In this document: positions 7,785-15,899 of the stretch, in pieces
Layout: each line of letters begins with the position of its first letter
How positions within the stretch are numbered: the stretch's first letter is position 1
From: an uncultured Mediterraneibacter sp.
GTDB lineage: Bacteria > Bacillota > Clostridia > Lachnospirales > Lachnospiraceae
Assembly (NCBI RefSeq): GCF_934330165.1
Contig: NZ_CAKRGI010000021.1
Location: 1 to 42,189, forward strand
DNA length: 42,189 nucleotides
Direction: 5' to 3'
The notes under the pieces: model-generated
What the model was told of the DNA's origin: nothing
Database searches by the model: none
What the model saw: the letters and a program-made list of their open reading frames with translations, nothing else
Translations under genes and position numbers: made by a program

Positions 7785-8630
7785 TTGAACTGGCTTGATA
7801 AATTAGAAAGAAAATTCGGACGTTATGCAATTTCAAACCTGACAGTTTATCTGTTGGCAGGATATGTCATCGGGTTTGCAGTTTATTATCTTGCACCGGA
7901 TCTGCTTGGGTATCTTACACTGGAACCGTATTATATCCTGCACGGGCAGATCTGGAGGATCATTTCATGGGTACTGATTCCACCGACGGAAAGTCTCTTT
8001 TCGCTTTTCTTTTTAGTACTTTTATACTATTCACTGGGAACAGTCCTGGAGCGGACATGGGGGACATTCCGGTATAATGTCTATATTTTTTCCGGTATTT
8101 TCTTCACTGTGATCGCTGTATTTATTTTATACGGAGTATTTTATCTTATTTATGGAGTTGTACTTCCGATGTCCAGCATCGGACTGATCAGCACGAATTA
8201 TATCACGATGTCGATCTTCTTGGCATTCGCTTCAATTTACCCTGATATGGAAGTGATGCTTTACTTTATTCTGCCAATTAAGATGAAGTGGATGGCACTT
8301 GTCTATGCAGCAATGGCACTGTATTATTTCTTCACAGGAAGTCTTGCAGTAAAAGTTGCGATTGGAGCTTCTCTACTTAACTTTGTGATCTTTTTCTGCT
8401 CCAGCAGAAATATAAAAAGATTTGGACCGAAGGAGCAGGCACGTAAGGCAAAGTTCCGGCAGCAGTCCAGACCGCATATGACTTATTCTAATGGGGCAAG
8501 ACACCGCTGTGCAGTATGCGGAAGGACAGAACTGGATGATCCGAACCTTGAGTTCCGGTTCTGCTCAAAGTGTAATGGAAATTATGAATATTGTCAGGAT
8601 CATCTTTTTACGCATGAGCATGTAAAGTAA
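7785..8630 (+). CDS. Rhomboid-like membrane protein, probably non-catalytic, with C-terminal zinc-binding motif
   Basis: The 281-residue protein starts with NWLDKLERKFGRYAI and has about six hydrophobic segments between residues 15 and 200. HGQIWRIISWVLIPP and the LYYSLGTVLERTWGTFRYNVYIFSG segment resemble the second and third helices of rhomboid proteases. The catalytic GxSG serine and the later membrane histidine are not visible; the corresponding region reads PMSSIGLIS. It is therefore probably a pseudoprotease. The soluble C-terminus carries CAVCG and CSKCN pairs about 21 residues apart, plus a later C and two H (YCQDHLFTHEH), a likely zinc ribbon. I chose the TTG at 7785: AAGGAG ends 8 nt before it, and the promoter rules out the earlier ATG at 7734. 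The substrate or partner is unknown. Confidence 0.75.
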   Translation: MNWLDKLERKFGRYAISNLTVYLLAGYVIGFAVYYLAPDLLGYLTLEPYYILHGQIWRIISWVLIPPTESLFSLFFLVLLYYSLGTVLERTWGTFRYNVYIFSGIFFTVIAVFILYGVFYLIYGVVLPMSSIGLISTNYITMSIFLAFASIYPDMEVMLYFILPIKMKWMALVYAAMALYYFFTGSLAVKVAIGASLLNFVIFFCSSRNIKRFGPKEQARKAKFRQQSRPHMTYSNGARHRCAVCGRTELDDPNLEFRFCSKCNGNYEYCQDHLFTHEHVK

Positions 8631-8742
8631 AAAACCGACAGAAGAGATGGAGCTGAAATCTGAGCTGTTGCCAGAACCGGCTTCATGAAGATGATACAGA
8701 AACTGAAAAAATTAATATAATCATGAAAAGGAGAGTGCTTCT

Positions 8743-10179
8743 ATGAAAAAGACGAAAGTAGTATGTACGATGGGACCAAATACGAATGATAAAGAACTGA
8801 TGAGAAAGCTGATCCGGAATGGAATGGATGTGGCACGTTTCAATTTCTCCCACGGAGATCATGCAGAGCAGAAAAGCCGTATGGATCTTCTGAAGGAGCT
8901 GCGTGAGGAAGAGCATTCCAATGTTGCGATCCTGCTGGACACCAAAGGACCGGAGATCCGTACCGGACTGCTGAAGGACGGAAAGAAGATCACGCTGGAG
9001 GCCGGAAAGAAATTTACGCTTACGACAGAAGAGGTGGCAGGAGATGAGAATATCGTATCTATTTCTTATCCGGGACTGATCAACGACGTGAGCAAGGGAA
9101 AGACCATCCTGATTGATGACGGACTGATCGGACTGAAAGTAGTCGAGAAGAAAGAGAAAGAACTGGTCTGTGAGATTATCAACGGTGGAGAGCTTGGGGA
9201 GAGAAAAGGTGTGAATGTGCCGAATGTACCGATCCATCTTCCGGCGATCACAGAGAAGGATAAAGAAGATATCAGGTTTGGTGCAGAGCAGGGAATTGAT
9301 TTTATTGCAGCATCTTTTGTGAGAAATGCAGAGTGTATTCTGGAGATCCGGGCTTATCTGAAGTCTCTCGGAGCACCGTTCATTCCGATCATTGCAAAGG
9401 TTGAAAATTCAGAGGGAATTGAAAATATCGATGAAATCATCCGTGCAGCAGACGGTGTTATGGTTGCCCGTGGAGATCTCGGTGTGGAGATTCCGGCAGA
9501 GGAAGTTCCATATTTGCAGAAGATGATCATTCAGAAGTGCAACAGTCACTTTAAGACAGTTATTACAGCAACCCAGATGCTGGATTCCATGATGAGGAAT
9601 CCACGTCCTACAAGAGCCGAGGTAACAGACGTTGCCAATGCTGTTTATGACGGAACAGATGCAGTGATGCTTTCCGGTGAGACTGCACAGGGCAAGTACC
9701 CGTTGGAGGCACTTCAGATGATGGTTCATATCATTGAGAATACAGAGCAGCATTTAGATTATGAGGAGATGCTTGAGAAGGAGTATGGTCATTTAAAGAG
9801 CGGTGTATCCAGTGCCATAGGATATTCTTCCGTACTTGCTGCTGCAAATCTGAATGCAAAGTGTATTCTGACACCAACTGTTTCAGGTGCAACTGCAAGA
9901 GTGGTTTCCAATTTAAGACCGAGACAGGAGATTCTTGGAATTACACCGAACGAAAGAACTTTAAGAAGAATGTCCATATACTGGGGAGTCAGACCACTGA
10001 AATCTCTGGAGCATGACAATACAGAGGATATCTGCGAGAATGCTATGGAACTTGCAAAAGTAAAGCAGTATGTAGAGCAGGGGGATGTGGTTGTCCTGAC
10101 GGCGGGAATCCCTTCCCCGAATGTAGGAAAAGAAAGAAGTTATACAAGCAATATGATGCGAATCGCTACGATCGATTGA
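8743..10179 (+). CDS. pyk: Pyruvate kinase
   Basis: This 478-residue protein converts phosphoenolpyruvate and ADP to pyruvate and ATP in the last step of glycolysis, in the cytoplasm. It begins with KKTKVVCTMGPNT and has the signature IIAKVENSEGIENIDEII near residue 215, the active-site loop GVMVARGDLGVEIP, and TATQMLDSMMRNPRPTRAEV. The A and B domains and the C-terminal regulatory domain are complete; the extra phosphohistidine domain found in Bacillus enzymes is absent, as the length shows. AAAAGGAGAG precedes the ATG. TATAAT at 8715-8720 may be a -10 box but lacks a good -35. A strong terminator follows, so the gene is probably expressed alone. Confidence 0.97.
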   Translation: MKKTKVVCTMGPNTNDKELMRKLIRNGMDVARFNFSHGDHAEQKSRMDLLKELREEEHSNVAILLDTKGPEIRTGLLKDGKKITLEAGKKFTLTTEEVAGDENIVSISYPGLINDVSKGKTILIDDGLIGLKVVEKKEKELVCEIINGGELGERKGVNVPNVPIHLPAITEKDKEDIRFGAEQGIDFIAASFVRNAECILEIRAYLKSLGAPFIPIIAKVENSEGIENIDEIIRAADGVMVARGDLGVEIPAEEVPYLQKMIIQKCNSHFKTVITATQMLDSMMRNPRPTRAEVTDVANAVYDGTDAVMLSGETAQGKYPLEALQMMVHIIENTEQHLDYEEMLEKEYGHLKSGVSSAIGYSSVLAAANLNAKCILTPTVSGATARVVSNLRPRQEILGITPNERTLRRMSIYWGVRPLKSLEHDNTEDICENAMELAKVKQYVEQGDVVVLTAGIPSPNVGKERSYTSNMMRIATID

Positions 10180-10203
10180 TGTCGGGAAGACGATGATAGA
10201 ATG

Positions 10204-10249
10204 AAACCCTTACAGTTCTTCAATAGAAAGAAGACCTGTAAGGGTTTTT
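10204..10249 (+). terminator. Rho-independent terminator of pyk
   Basis: AAACCCTTACAG (10204-10215) pairs perfectly with CTGTAAGGGTTT (10236-10247), followed by a T-run. The gene on the opposite strand ends 20 bp further on, so it could also serve the TetR gene. Confidence 0.9.
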
Positions 10250-10266
10250 GTCTGTTACATAGATTC

Positions 10267-10842
10267 TTAGTTCCCCTTTGCCGGAAATTCTACAAGATCC
10301 AGCACAGAGTTATGGATCAGATAATCATAAACTTCAGCCAGTTCTTTTGGCTCATAATCGACATCATGTGTCATGGCATATTTGATGGAATCAGCCAGAC
10401 CGAAAGTATAAAATCTCGCAAGACTCTCTTTCGTCAGAATCTTCAGGCGGGAAGGGGCTTTCAGAGGATACTTGTTGAACAGGGAAAAGATCAGTTCATA
10501 AATAAACTGGAACATCTGCTCTTCGAAAGAATTTGGACCTTCGATTAGGTACAGCTTTTTATAAAATGCCCGGTCTTTAGAAAGACAGGAACAGAGAAGC
10601 AGAAAAATATCATTTTCCAGATGATTCTCAATGAGTACATTGATCTTTTCTCTGATTTCTTTTTGGAGAATATATTCAAGAATCCCGTATTTATCCTGAA
10701 AATGCTTATAAAAAGTAGGGCGTATGACACCGGCACCGTCAGTGATCATTTTGATCGTTATCTTATCAAATGGAGTCTTAAGGATCAGTTCTCTGAAAGA
10801 TAGAGTCAGCAAATCTTTGGTAAGTTCTTTTTTATCTTCCAT
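10267..10842 (-). CDS. TetR/AcrR family transcriptional regulator
   Basis: The 191-residue protein has an N-terminal TetR-type helix-turn-helix: LLTLSFRELILKTPFDKITIK followed by MITDGAGVIRPTFYKHF, where FYKHF is the typical end of the recognition helix. The C-terminal ligand-binding part is helical and resembles the TetR_C_8 group often seen in Firmicutes; its ligand is unknown. I chose the ATG at 10842 (MEDKKEL) because GGGAAG lies a few bases upstream; an ATG four codons earlier has its ribosome binding site too close. The neighbouring genes are pyk, convergent, and an MntP-like exporter, which is divergent and 237 bp away. The exporter could be its target, but no operator was identified. 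Confidence 0.85.
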   Translation of the reverse strand: MEDKKELTKDLLTLSFRELILKTPFDKITIKMITDGAGVIRPTFYKHFQDKYGILEYILQKEIREKINVLIENHLENDIFLLLCSCLSKDRAFYKKLYLIEGPNSFEEQMFQFIYELIFSLFNKYPLKAPSRLKILTKESLARFYTFGLADSIKYAMTHDVDYEPKELAEVYDYLIHNSVLDLVEFPAKGN

Positions 10843-11079
10843 ATGTCTTCCCATTCCTTTCCGTAAGTCTGCTTTGCAGATTATACCATAAAACTTAAAA
10901 GGAAGAAAGTTCAAAGGATACAAAAATTCAAAAATGTAGCCTGTCCAATACAAATCTCATAAAATGTCTGATCAGAGATACAGTTTAAAAAAGCTGATTC
11001 TTAATGAAATAAAAAAAATAGAGTAGAATAACTGGAAAAGGGAGGAAATTTCAAAAGGCATAGCTGAAAGGAGAAGATT

Positions 11080-11652
11080 ATGTCATGGATTGAAATTATT
11101 TTGATTGGTGCAGGTCTTTCGCTGGATGTTTTTGCATATGCATTATGCAGAGGTGCTGTGGTTGGTGAAGTTGACAAGAAAAGTCTGATGATTCTGGGAG
11201 GCGGGTTCACGCTCTGGAATCTGATCAGTCTGACGGTTGGAAATTTTGTGGCAAAGATACCGGTTGTTTCAAAAAATGCGGAGTATGCGGTCAATGACTG
11301 GAAATATATATCGGTTGCGATTTTTCTTGGACTGGGCATTTATCTGATCATCAAAGCGGCAAGAGGAAAAGAAATAGAAGAGCGAAAGGCAGAAAGACTG
11401 GAATCGAGGCAGTTTGCAATGTGGATGGCAATTACCAGCCTTGATGTATTTATAGCAGGAATTGGATTTGGATTTCTGGATACAGTTTTTTTTAAGACGT
11501 TTATTGTGATCCTTCTGATCACTCCGGTCAGTGTGATTGTCGGACTATATGCCGGATGGTGGGCAGGGTGTCAGGCAAGAAAAAAAATTGTGGCAGTTGG
11601 TGGCTGTCTGCTTCTGATCGGTGGGATTGAACTTTTGATCCGGCTGACGTAA
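11080..11652 (+). CDS. MntP-like cation efflux membrane protein
   Basis: A 190-residue integral membrane protein with about six hydrophobic segments. Two related halves each carry the MntP-type signature: SLDVFAYALCRGA near residues 14-26 and TSLDVFIAGIGFGF near 113-126, with the conserved acidic residue of each half in place. Characterised MntP proteins export manganese. The cytoplasmic loop between the halves is rich in charged residues (GKEIEERKAERLESRQ). GAAAGGAGAAG precedes the ATG. No Mn-sensing riboswitch (yybP-ykoY) was recognised upstream, and the sequence is more divergent than standard MntP, so the transported ion is uncertain. A divergently transcribed TetR gene lies upstream. Confidence 0.75.
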   Translation: MSWIEIILIGAGLSLDVFAYALCRGAVVGEVDKKSLMILGGGFTLWNLISLTVGNFVAKIPVVSKNAEYAVNDWKYISVAIFLGLGIYLIIKAARGKEIEERKAERLESRQFAMWMAITSLDVFIAGIGFGFLDTVFFKTFIVILLITPVSVIVGLYAGWWAGCQARKKIVAVGGCLLLIGGIELLIRLT

Positions 11653-11790
11653 AAAGCAGAAAGGATATTATAAGAAATATAGGAGGGCAGGGTACTATAA
11701 GAAATATGGTATATACTGATAAAATAGAAGGTTGAATTGAGAGAAAAGACGAAAGAAAGGACCGGGAACTTCCGGAGAAAAGGTGAAAAA

Positions 11791-13176
11791 ATGGCAGGTT
11801 TAAAATTTCAGGCACAGAGAGCAGTATTCAGTGTGGCAGCAGATGCCGTTTTAAAGTATGTAAATAAGAATGACGATAGGACGAAGGCACTTTTGAAGGT
11901 TGTAGATCTAACGGAAAATTTTGCAAAAGACCGGTTTAAACCGGAGTCATATGAAGCAGCAAGAAAAATGATCCAGGATCCTGAAAATAAGTGGATGCAG
12001 TATCTGAACCGTTTATTTGACGAGGTAAGCCCGAATGTATTAAAGACGACGGCACTGAACCTTGGATTTGATGCAATGCTTTATGGAACAAAAGTGATGC
12101 ATGAGGCAAGAGAAAAATATCAGTGTAATGTACCGTGGCTGATCCTGATGGATCCGACGAGTGCCTGTAATCTGAAATGCACCGGATGCTGGGCAGCAGA
12201 ATACGGACATTTGCTGAATCTGTCTTTTGAAGATATGGATCGTGTGATCACGCAGGGAAAAGAGCTTGGTATTTATCTGTATATGCTTACCGGTGGAGAA
12301 CCGCTTGTGAGAAAGAAAGATATTATCCGGTTATGTGAGAAGCACAATGACTGTGAATTCCATGCATTTACGAATGGAACGCTTGTAGATGAAGAATTTT
12401 GTAATGAGATGGAACGGGTAGGAAATCTGACTCTTTCCATCAGTCTGGAAGGATATGAGGAAGTGAATGATGGCCGTCGTGGAAAAGGTGTCTATGAAAA
12501 AGTCATGCATGCGATGGATCTTCTGAAAGCTCATGGACAGATCTTTGGAACATCGATCTGCTATACAAGAGCCAATATCGAGACAGTTACATCCGATGAA
12601 TTCCTGGATATGATCATTGAAAAGGGATGCCGTTATGCATGGTATTTCCATTATATGCCGGTTGGAAATGATGCGGCAGTCGACCTGCTTCCTACAAAAG
12701 AGCAGAGAGAGTATATGTATCACCGAGTAAGAGAAATTCGTGGATTTACCGGTGGAAAGCAGATCTTTGCATTTGATTTCCAGAACGATGGAGAATATGT
12801 TGGAGGATGTATTGCAGGAGGCAGAAATTACTTTCATATCAATGCAAATGGAGATGCAGAGCCATGTGTATTTATCCATTACTCCAGTGCCAATATCAAA
12901 GAAGTCAGTGTACTGGATGCATTACGTCAGCCGTTATTTATGGCTTACCATAATAACCAGCCATTTAACAACAACCATCTCCGACCATGTCCGATGCTTG
13001 AGAATCCTGAAAAATTACAGCAGATGGTACATGAGACCGGAGCAAAGTCAACCGATCTTCAGTCACCGGAGAGCGTAGAGCATCTTTGTGGAAAATGTGA
13101 GCAGTACGCATTAATATGGAAAGAAAAAGCGGATGAACTGTGGGAAAAATCAGGCAAAGCAGAAAAAGAAGCCTGA
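11791..13176 (+). CDS. Radical SAM protein with SPASM-like C-terminal cysteines, substrate unknown
   Basis: This 461-residue protein has the radical SAM cluster motif CNLKCTGC at residues 126-133 (CxxxCxxC), a TGGEPL segment for S-adenosylmethionine binding about 45 residues later, and LTLSISLEG in the barrel. An unusual N-terminal helical extension of about 110 residues precedes the barrel. The C-terminus has further cysteines: GGCIAGG, EPCVFIHYS, RPCPML and CGKCEQY, which suggest an auxiliary iron-sulfur cluster of SPASM type. Such enzymes modify peptides, proteins or sugars, but there is no small precursor peptide next door and the substrate cannot be inferred. The start is the ATG at 11791 behind GGAGAAAAGGTG, not the upstream in-frame codon. 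A terminator follows. Confidence 0.85.
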   Translation: MAGLKFQAQRAVFSVAADAVLKYVNKNDDRTKALLKVVDLTENFAKDRFKPESYEAARKMIQDPENKWMQYLNRLFDEVSPNVLKTTALNLGFDAMLYGTKVMHEAREKYQCNVPWLILMDPTSACNLKCTGCWAAEYGHLLNLSFEDMDRVITQGKELGIYLYMLTGGEPLVRKKDIIRLCEKHNDCEFHAFTNGTLVDEEFCNEMERVGNLTLSISLEGYEEVNDGRRGKGVYEKVMHAMDLLKAHGQIFGTSICYTRANIETVTSDEFLDMIIEKGCRYAWYFHYMPVGNDAAVDLLPTKEQREYMYHRVREIRGFTGGKQIFAFDFQNDGEYVGGCIAGGRNYFHINANGDAEPCVFIHYSSANIKEVSVLDALRQPLFMAYHNNQPFNNNHLRPCPMLENPEKLQQMVHETGAKSTDLQSPESVEHLCGKCEQYALIWKEKADELWEKSGKAEKEA

Positions 13177-13240
13177 AACTTGAAGCGAAAGCTGTAAAAA
13201 AGCAGAAAAATCCGAGAAGTGAAATGATAAAAGAGTAGAG

Positions 13241-13281
13241 AAAATGGTGTGATCTCAAAACCGGGAACACACCATTTTTTT
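13241..13281 (+). terminator. Rho-independent terminator after the radical SAM gene
   Basis: AAAATGGTGTG (13241-13251) pairs with CACACCATTTT (13268-13278), followed by a run of T. It lies 64 bp after the stop codon and close to the end of the convergent coat-like genes. Confidence 0.85.
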
Positions 13282-13306
13282 GTTTCACACTGATATGCGG
13301 ACTTTA

Positions 13307-13555
13307 TCAGTTCGCTGAAAGAATTGATTTTACGTGTTCGACTTCTTCACGAGTGGCTTTTTCTGCCGGAACGTAGTAACTTTTTTCCCGGGCAACCTGA
13401 TACAGCTTTTCCTGGGACATCTCGCACTGAGAGCGGATCTGCTTGAGACACTGCTTCAGTTCTTTATTTTCTGTCTGTGGGATCATATCCCCGAACATTT
13501 TTAATTCGCCGTTGATGCCGGTGAGGGCATCGGCAACCATTGTCTTTTCGTTCAT
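13307..13555 (-). CDS. Small spore coat-like protein (CotF-type), 82 aa
   Basis: The helical 82-residue protein resembles the ferritin-like, CotF-type spore coat family of Clostridia: a helix with ELKQCLKQIRSQCEMSQEKLYQVAREKSYYVPAEKA, where the Y-x-P-A-E-K type ending is characteristic. In spores such proteins sit in the coat layers. Full-length CotF proteins have a longer two-part domain; this one covers roughly the second part, and the partner gene upstream covers the first. AGAGGAA lies 5 nt before the ATG. It is in tandem with the next gene on this strand, 69 bp apart, so the two are probably one operon. The assignment is by resemblance. Confidence 0.65.
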   Translation of the reverse strand: MNEKTMVADALTGINGELKMFGDMIPQTENKELKQCLKQIRSQCEMSQEKLYQVAREKSYYVPAEKATREEVEHVKSILSAN

Positions 13556-13624
13556 GATTATTCCTCTTTTCTATTTCATTTTTGGAGTTCCCTGCTGAAA
13601 TTTTATGTTGTGGGCTGAGGCAGC

Positions 13625-13807
13625 TTATAAAAATTTCAGAAGTTCCTGCTTATTTTTCATTGCGGAATCTGCCGCATCCTGAAATAATTTTTTGACTTCC
13701 GGGTCTTCTGTCTGAGAAGCGTAGTCTGTCATTTTTGAATAAGTTGTTGCATATCCGCCAATCAGATGGCGGAGATTCTGCAGATCGAGAATAGATATTT
13801 CTTCCAT
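13625..13807 (-). CDS. Small spore coat-like helical protein, 60 aa
   Basis: A 60-residue helical protein (MEEISILDLQNLRHLIGGYA, then KMTDYASQTEDPEVKKLFQDAA). The pattern of a leading helix, a DPEVKKLF segment and a closing basic helix is like the ferritin-like first half of CotF-type coat proteins. AAGGAGG lies 7 nt before the ATG, an excellent ribosome binding site. It is the first gene of a two-gene operon with the CotF-like protein downstream; the two may form a split, two-subunit version of the longer family protein. No sporulation sigma-factor promoter was identified with confidence. Confidence 0.6.
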   Translation of the reverse strand: MEEISILDLQNLRHLIGGYATTYSKMTDYASQTEDPEVKKLFQDAADSAMKNKQELLKFL

Positions 13808-13911
13808 GGGTTACTTCCTCCTTGTCGGTTAGTTTTAATTGCGAAGCATACAACCAAAAGATCCGGTGGATCTTTTTTAGTACGGGAATAGTATGGTTTG
13901 TTTTGCAGAAA

Positions 13912-14622
13912 TTATTCATCGGAGCCAGAACAATGTTCTACAAAAATTTTAAAAAGTGTCCGCATTTCAGATGAAGTGCGGAACATACATTCAGGATGCC
14001 ACTGGACCCCGACACCAAAAGGATAATCTTTCAGTTCGATCGCCTCAATCGTTTCGTCACAGGCACGGGCAGTGACTAAGACTCCTTTTCCGGTGAGATT
14101 GACAGCCTGATGGTGGAAACTGTTGACATAGAGAGAAGTTCCGAGACATTTCCGTAAATGTCCTGTCCTGCCGATACGGATTTTATGACTGATATCACTG
14201 CGGACATCGGTTTGTTGCATATGATCTAGTGTTTTTCCGGGAATCAGAGAAAAATCCTGCCAGATCGTCCCACCACAGGCAATGTTCAAAAGCTGCATTC
14301 CCCTGCAGATGGCGAAGACGGGTTTGCGGGAAGAAAGAATCTGTCGCATCAGATGAAGTTGGAAAATATCGGTAGAGATGCTTGTACGTCCGTTCCCGGG
14401 AAGAGGGGCTTCACCAAAAAGGAGCGGTGTGATATCGCCTCCTCCACAAAAGAGAAATCCATCACAAAGGGAAACATACTGCTTCAGCAGATCTTCTGAG
14501 CGGATCAGAGGCAGCAGAAGAGGAAGTCCATGAGAATACCGGACAGACTGAATATAGGGATTGGAGACAAACTGATGATTTCCCTCCAGTCCGCAGATGA
14601 CGATTCCAATTTTTGGCTGCAT
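13912..14622 (-). CDS. Class I glutamine amidotransferase-like hydrolase (gamma-glutamyl-GABA hydrolase / PuuD family)
   Basis: This 236-residue cytoplasmic protein belongs to the peptidase C26 branch of class I glutamine amidotransferases, which hydrolyse gamma-glutamyl bonds. The nucleophile is Cys106 in FAICRGMQLLN, and the catalytic pair His209 and Glu211 lies in GVQWHPE. The N-terminal CDGFLFCGGGDITP segment forms the oxyanion region. I chose the ATG at 14622, which has AGGAGG 6 nt upstream. The divergent neighbour is an M19 dipeptidase, 125 bp away, so the two may serve together in breaking down peptides or gamma-glutamyl compounds. The exact substrate is not determined; there is no polyamine pathway gene nearby to make PuuD activity likely. 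Confidence 0.85.
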   Translation of the reverse strand: MQPKIGIVICGLEGNHQFVSNPYIQSVRYSHGLPLLLPLIRSEDLLKQYVSLCDGFLFCGGGDITPLLFGEAPLPGNGRTSISTDIFQLHLMRQILSSRKPVFAICRGMQLLNIACGGTIWQDFSLIPGKTLDHMQQTDVRSDISHKIRIGRTGHLRKCLGTSLYVNSFHHQAVNLTGKGVLVTARACDETIEAIELKDYPFGVGVQWHPECMFRTSSEMRTLFKIFVEHCSGSDE

Positions 14623-14747
14623 AAAAATCCTCCTGTTCTGATGAGTGCCGATGTCCGGCAAAAAATCTGTTATGAAAATGTGGATTATGATGTATGATAG
14701 AGTATGAAAGAAATGAAAAAAATATACATAGGACCGAGGTGGTTGTC

Positions 14748-15719
14748 ATGAAATGGATGGATATGCATTGTGATACAGTGAGTGAATTATTTAAAAAGAG
14801 AAGTGAAGGAACGCTTTGGAAAAATAATTTGTGTGTGGATATCGAGAGATTGAAGAAAAGTGATTCTGTTGCACAATTTTTCGCATGCTATGTAAATGCA
14901 GTAGAATATCCGGGATGGGAAGAAGCTTTTGATGCAGCGGAAAAACTGATCCAGTCGGTGCATGAAGAGGAATCAAAAGAGTTTTGTGTTGCAGGATCAG
15001 CGGCAGAACTGAAAGCAGCACAGCAGGTAAAGAAGTATGCAGGGATACTTACGGTAGAAGAAGGTGGTGTATTGAATGGAAAAGCAGAAAGGGTAGAACA
15101 GCTTTACGAACAGGGAGTCAGGTTACTCACTCTGACATGGAATTATGAGAACTGTATCGGCAGTCCCAACAGCAGAGATACAGAGGTTATGCAGCGGGGG
15201 CTGAAGCCGTTTGGAATCGAAGTGGTCAGACGGATGAACGAACTGGGGATGCTGGTGGACGTATCCCATCTGTCGGACGGAGGATTCTGGGACTGTATCA
15301 GGTACAGTACAGCTCCGGTTGTAGCATCCCACTCAAATTGCAGGGAACTTTGCAGACACCCGAGAAATCTGACAGATGAGATGCTCCGTGCAGTGGGCGA
15401 AAAAGGTGGTGTTGTGGGATTGAATTTTTATTCTGCTTTCCTGACTGAAAAGAAAGAACGGGCAGGACTGGAAATGCTGGCAGAACATGCAAAACGGATG
15501 ATCCGGATGGCAGGAGAAGATGCAGTGGCACTGGGAACGGATTTTGACGGATTTGAAAGAAAAGATCTTCCGGAAAAGCTGGAAGGAGCCGAGAGCATGG
15601 AACTGGTATGGGATGCATTTCAGAAAGCAGGGATCTCGTCACGGCAGGCAGAAAAGATCGCTTACGGGAATCTTTTCCGTGTGATAGAGGAAGAATGTGG
15701 AAAAACATCAGTATTCTGA
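14748..15719 (+). CDS. Membrane dipeptidase family (peptidase M19)
   Basis: The 323-residue protein is a zinc-dependent renal-dipeptidase-like enzyme that cleaves dipeptides, including some with D-residues. The metal-binding start MDMHCDTVSE (HxD), the bridging glutamate in TVEEGG, and the later histidines in VDVSHLSDGGFWD and VVASHSNCRELCRHPRNLTD are all in place. GTDFDGF near the end is also a family hallmark. It has no signal peptide, so it acts in the cytoplasm despite the family name. The start at 14748 follows GAGGTGG; earlier in-frame codons have no ribosome binding site. It is divergent from a C26-type hydrolase. Intergenic sequence after it (15720-15899) shows no terminator that I can support. 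Confidence 0.9.
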   Translation: MKWMDMHCDTVSELFKKRSEGTLWKNNLCVDIERLKKSDSVAQFFACYVNAVEYPGWEEAFDAAEKLIQSVHEEESKEFCVAGSAAELKAAQQVKKYAGILTVEEGGVLNGKAERVEQLYEQGVRLLTLTWNYENCIGSPNSRDTEVMQRGLKPFGIEVVRRMNELGMLVDVSHLSDGGFWDCIRYSTAPVVASHSNCRELCRHPRNLTDEMLRAVGEKGGVVGLNFYSAFLTEKKERAGLEMLAEHAKRMIRMAGEDAVALGTDFDGFERKDLPEKLEGAESMELVWDAFQKAGISSRQAEKIAYGNLFRVIEEECGKTSVF

Positions 15720-15899
15720 AGAAAAAATGTGGAAAATGCAGGAAAAAAGGAGATACGGTGAAAGGAAAAGTCATGCCGGTGATGATAAAAAAGTAGTCAG
15801 GCAAGCATGGATATGGTAAAATAAAAAAAGTGATTTGATAGTGCAGTTTTCATAGTCTGTGCAAGAGGATCAGAAGAGAGAAGAGGAGGAAAATGTAAT

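Noticed and set aside
10843..11079. Manganese (yybP-ykoY) riboswitch before the MntP-like gene
   Set aside because: No conserved GGGGAGTA-type or matching loop sequence was recognised.
15608..15796. Small frame overlapping the end of the dipeptidase gene
   Set aside because: Mostly inside the dipeptidase in another frame; no ribosome binding site.
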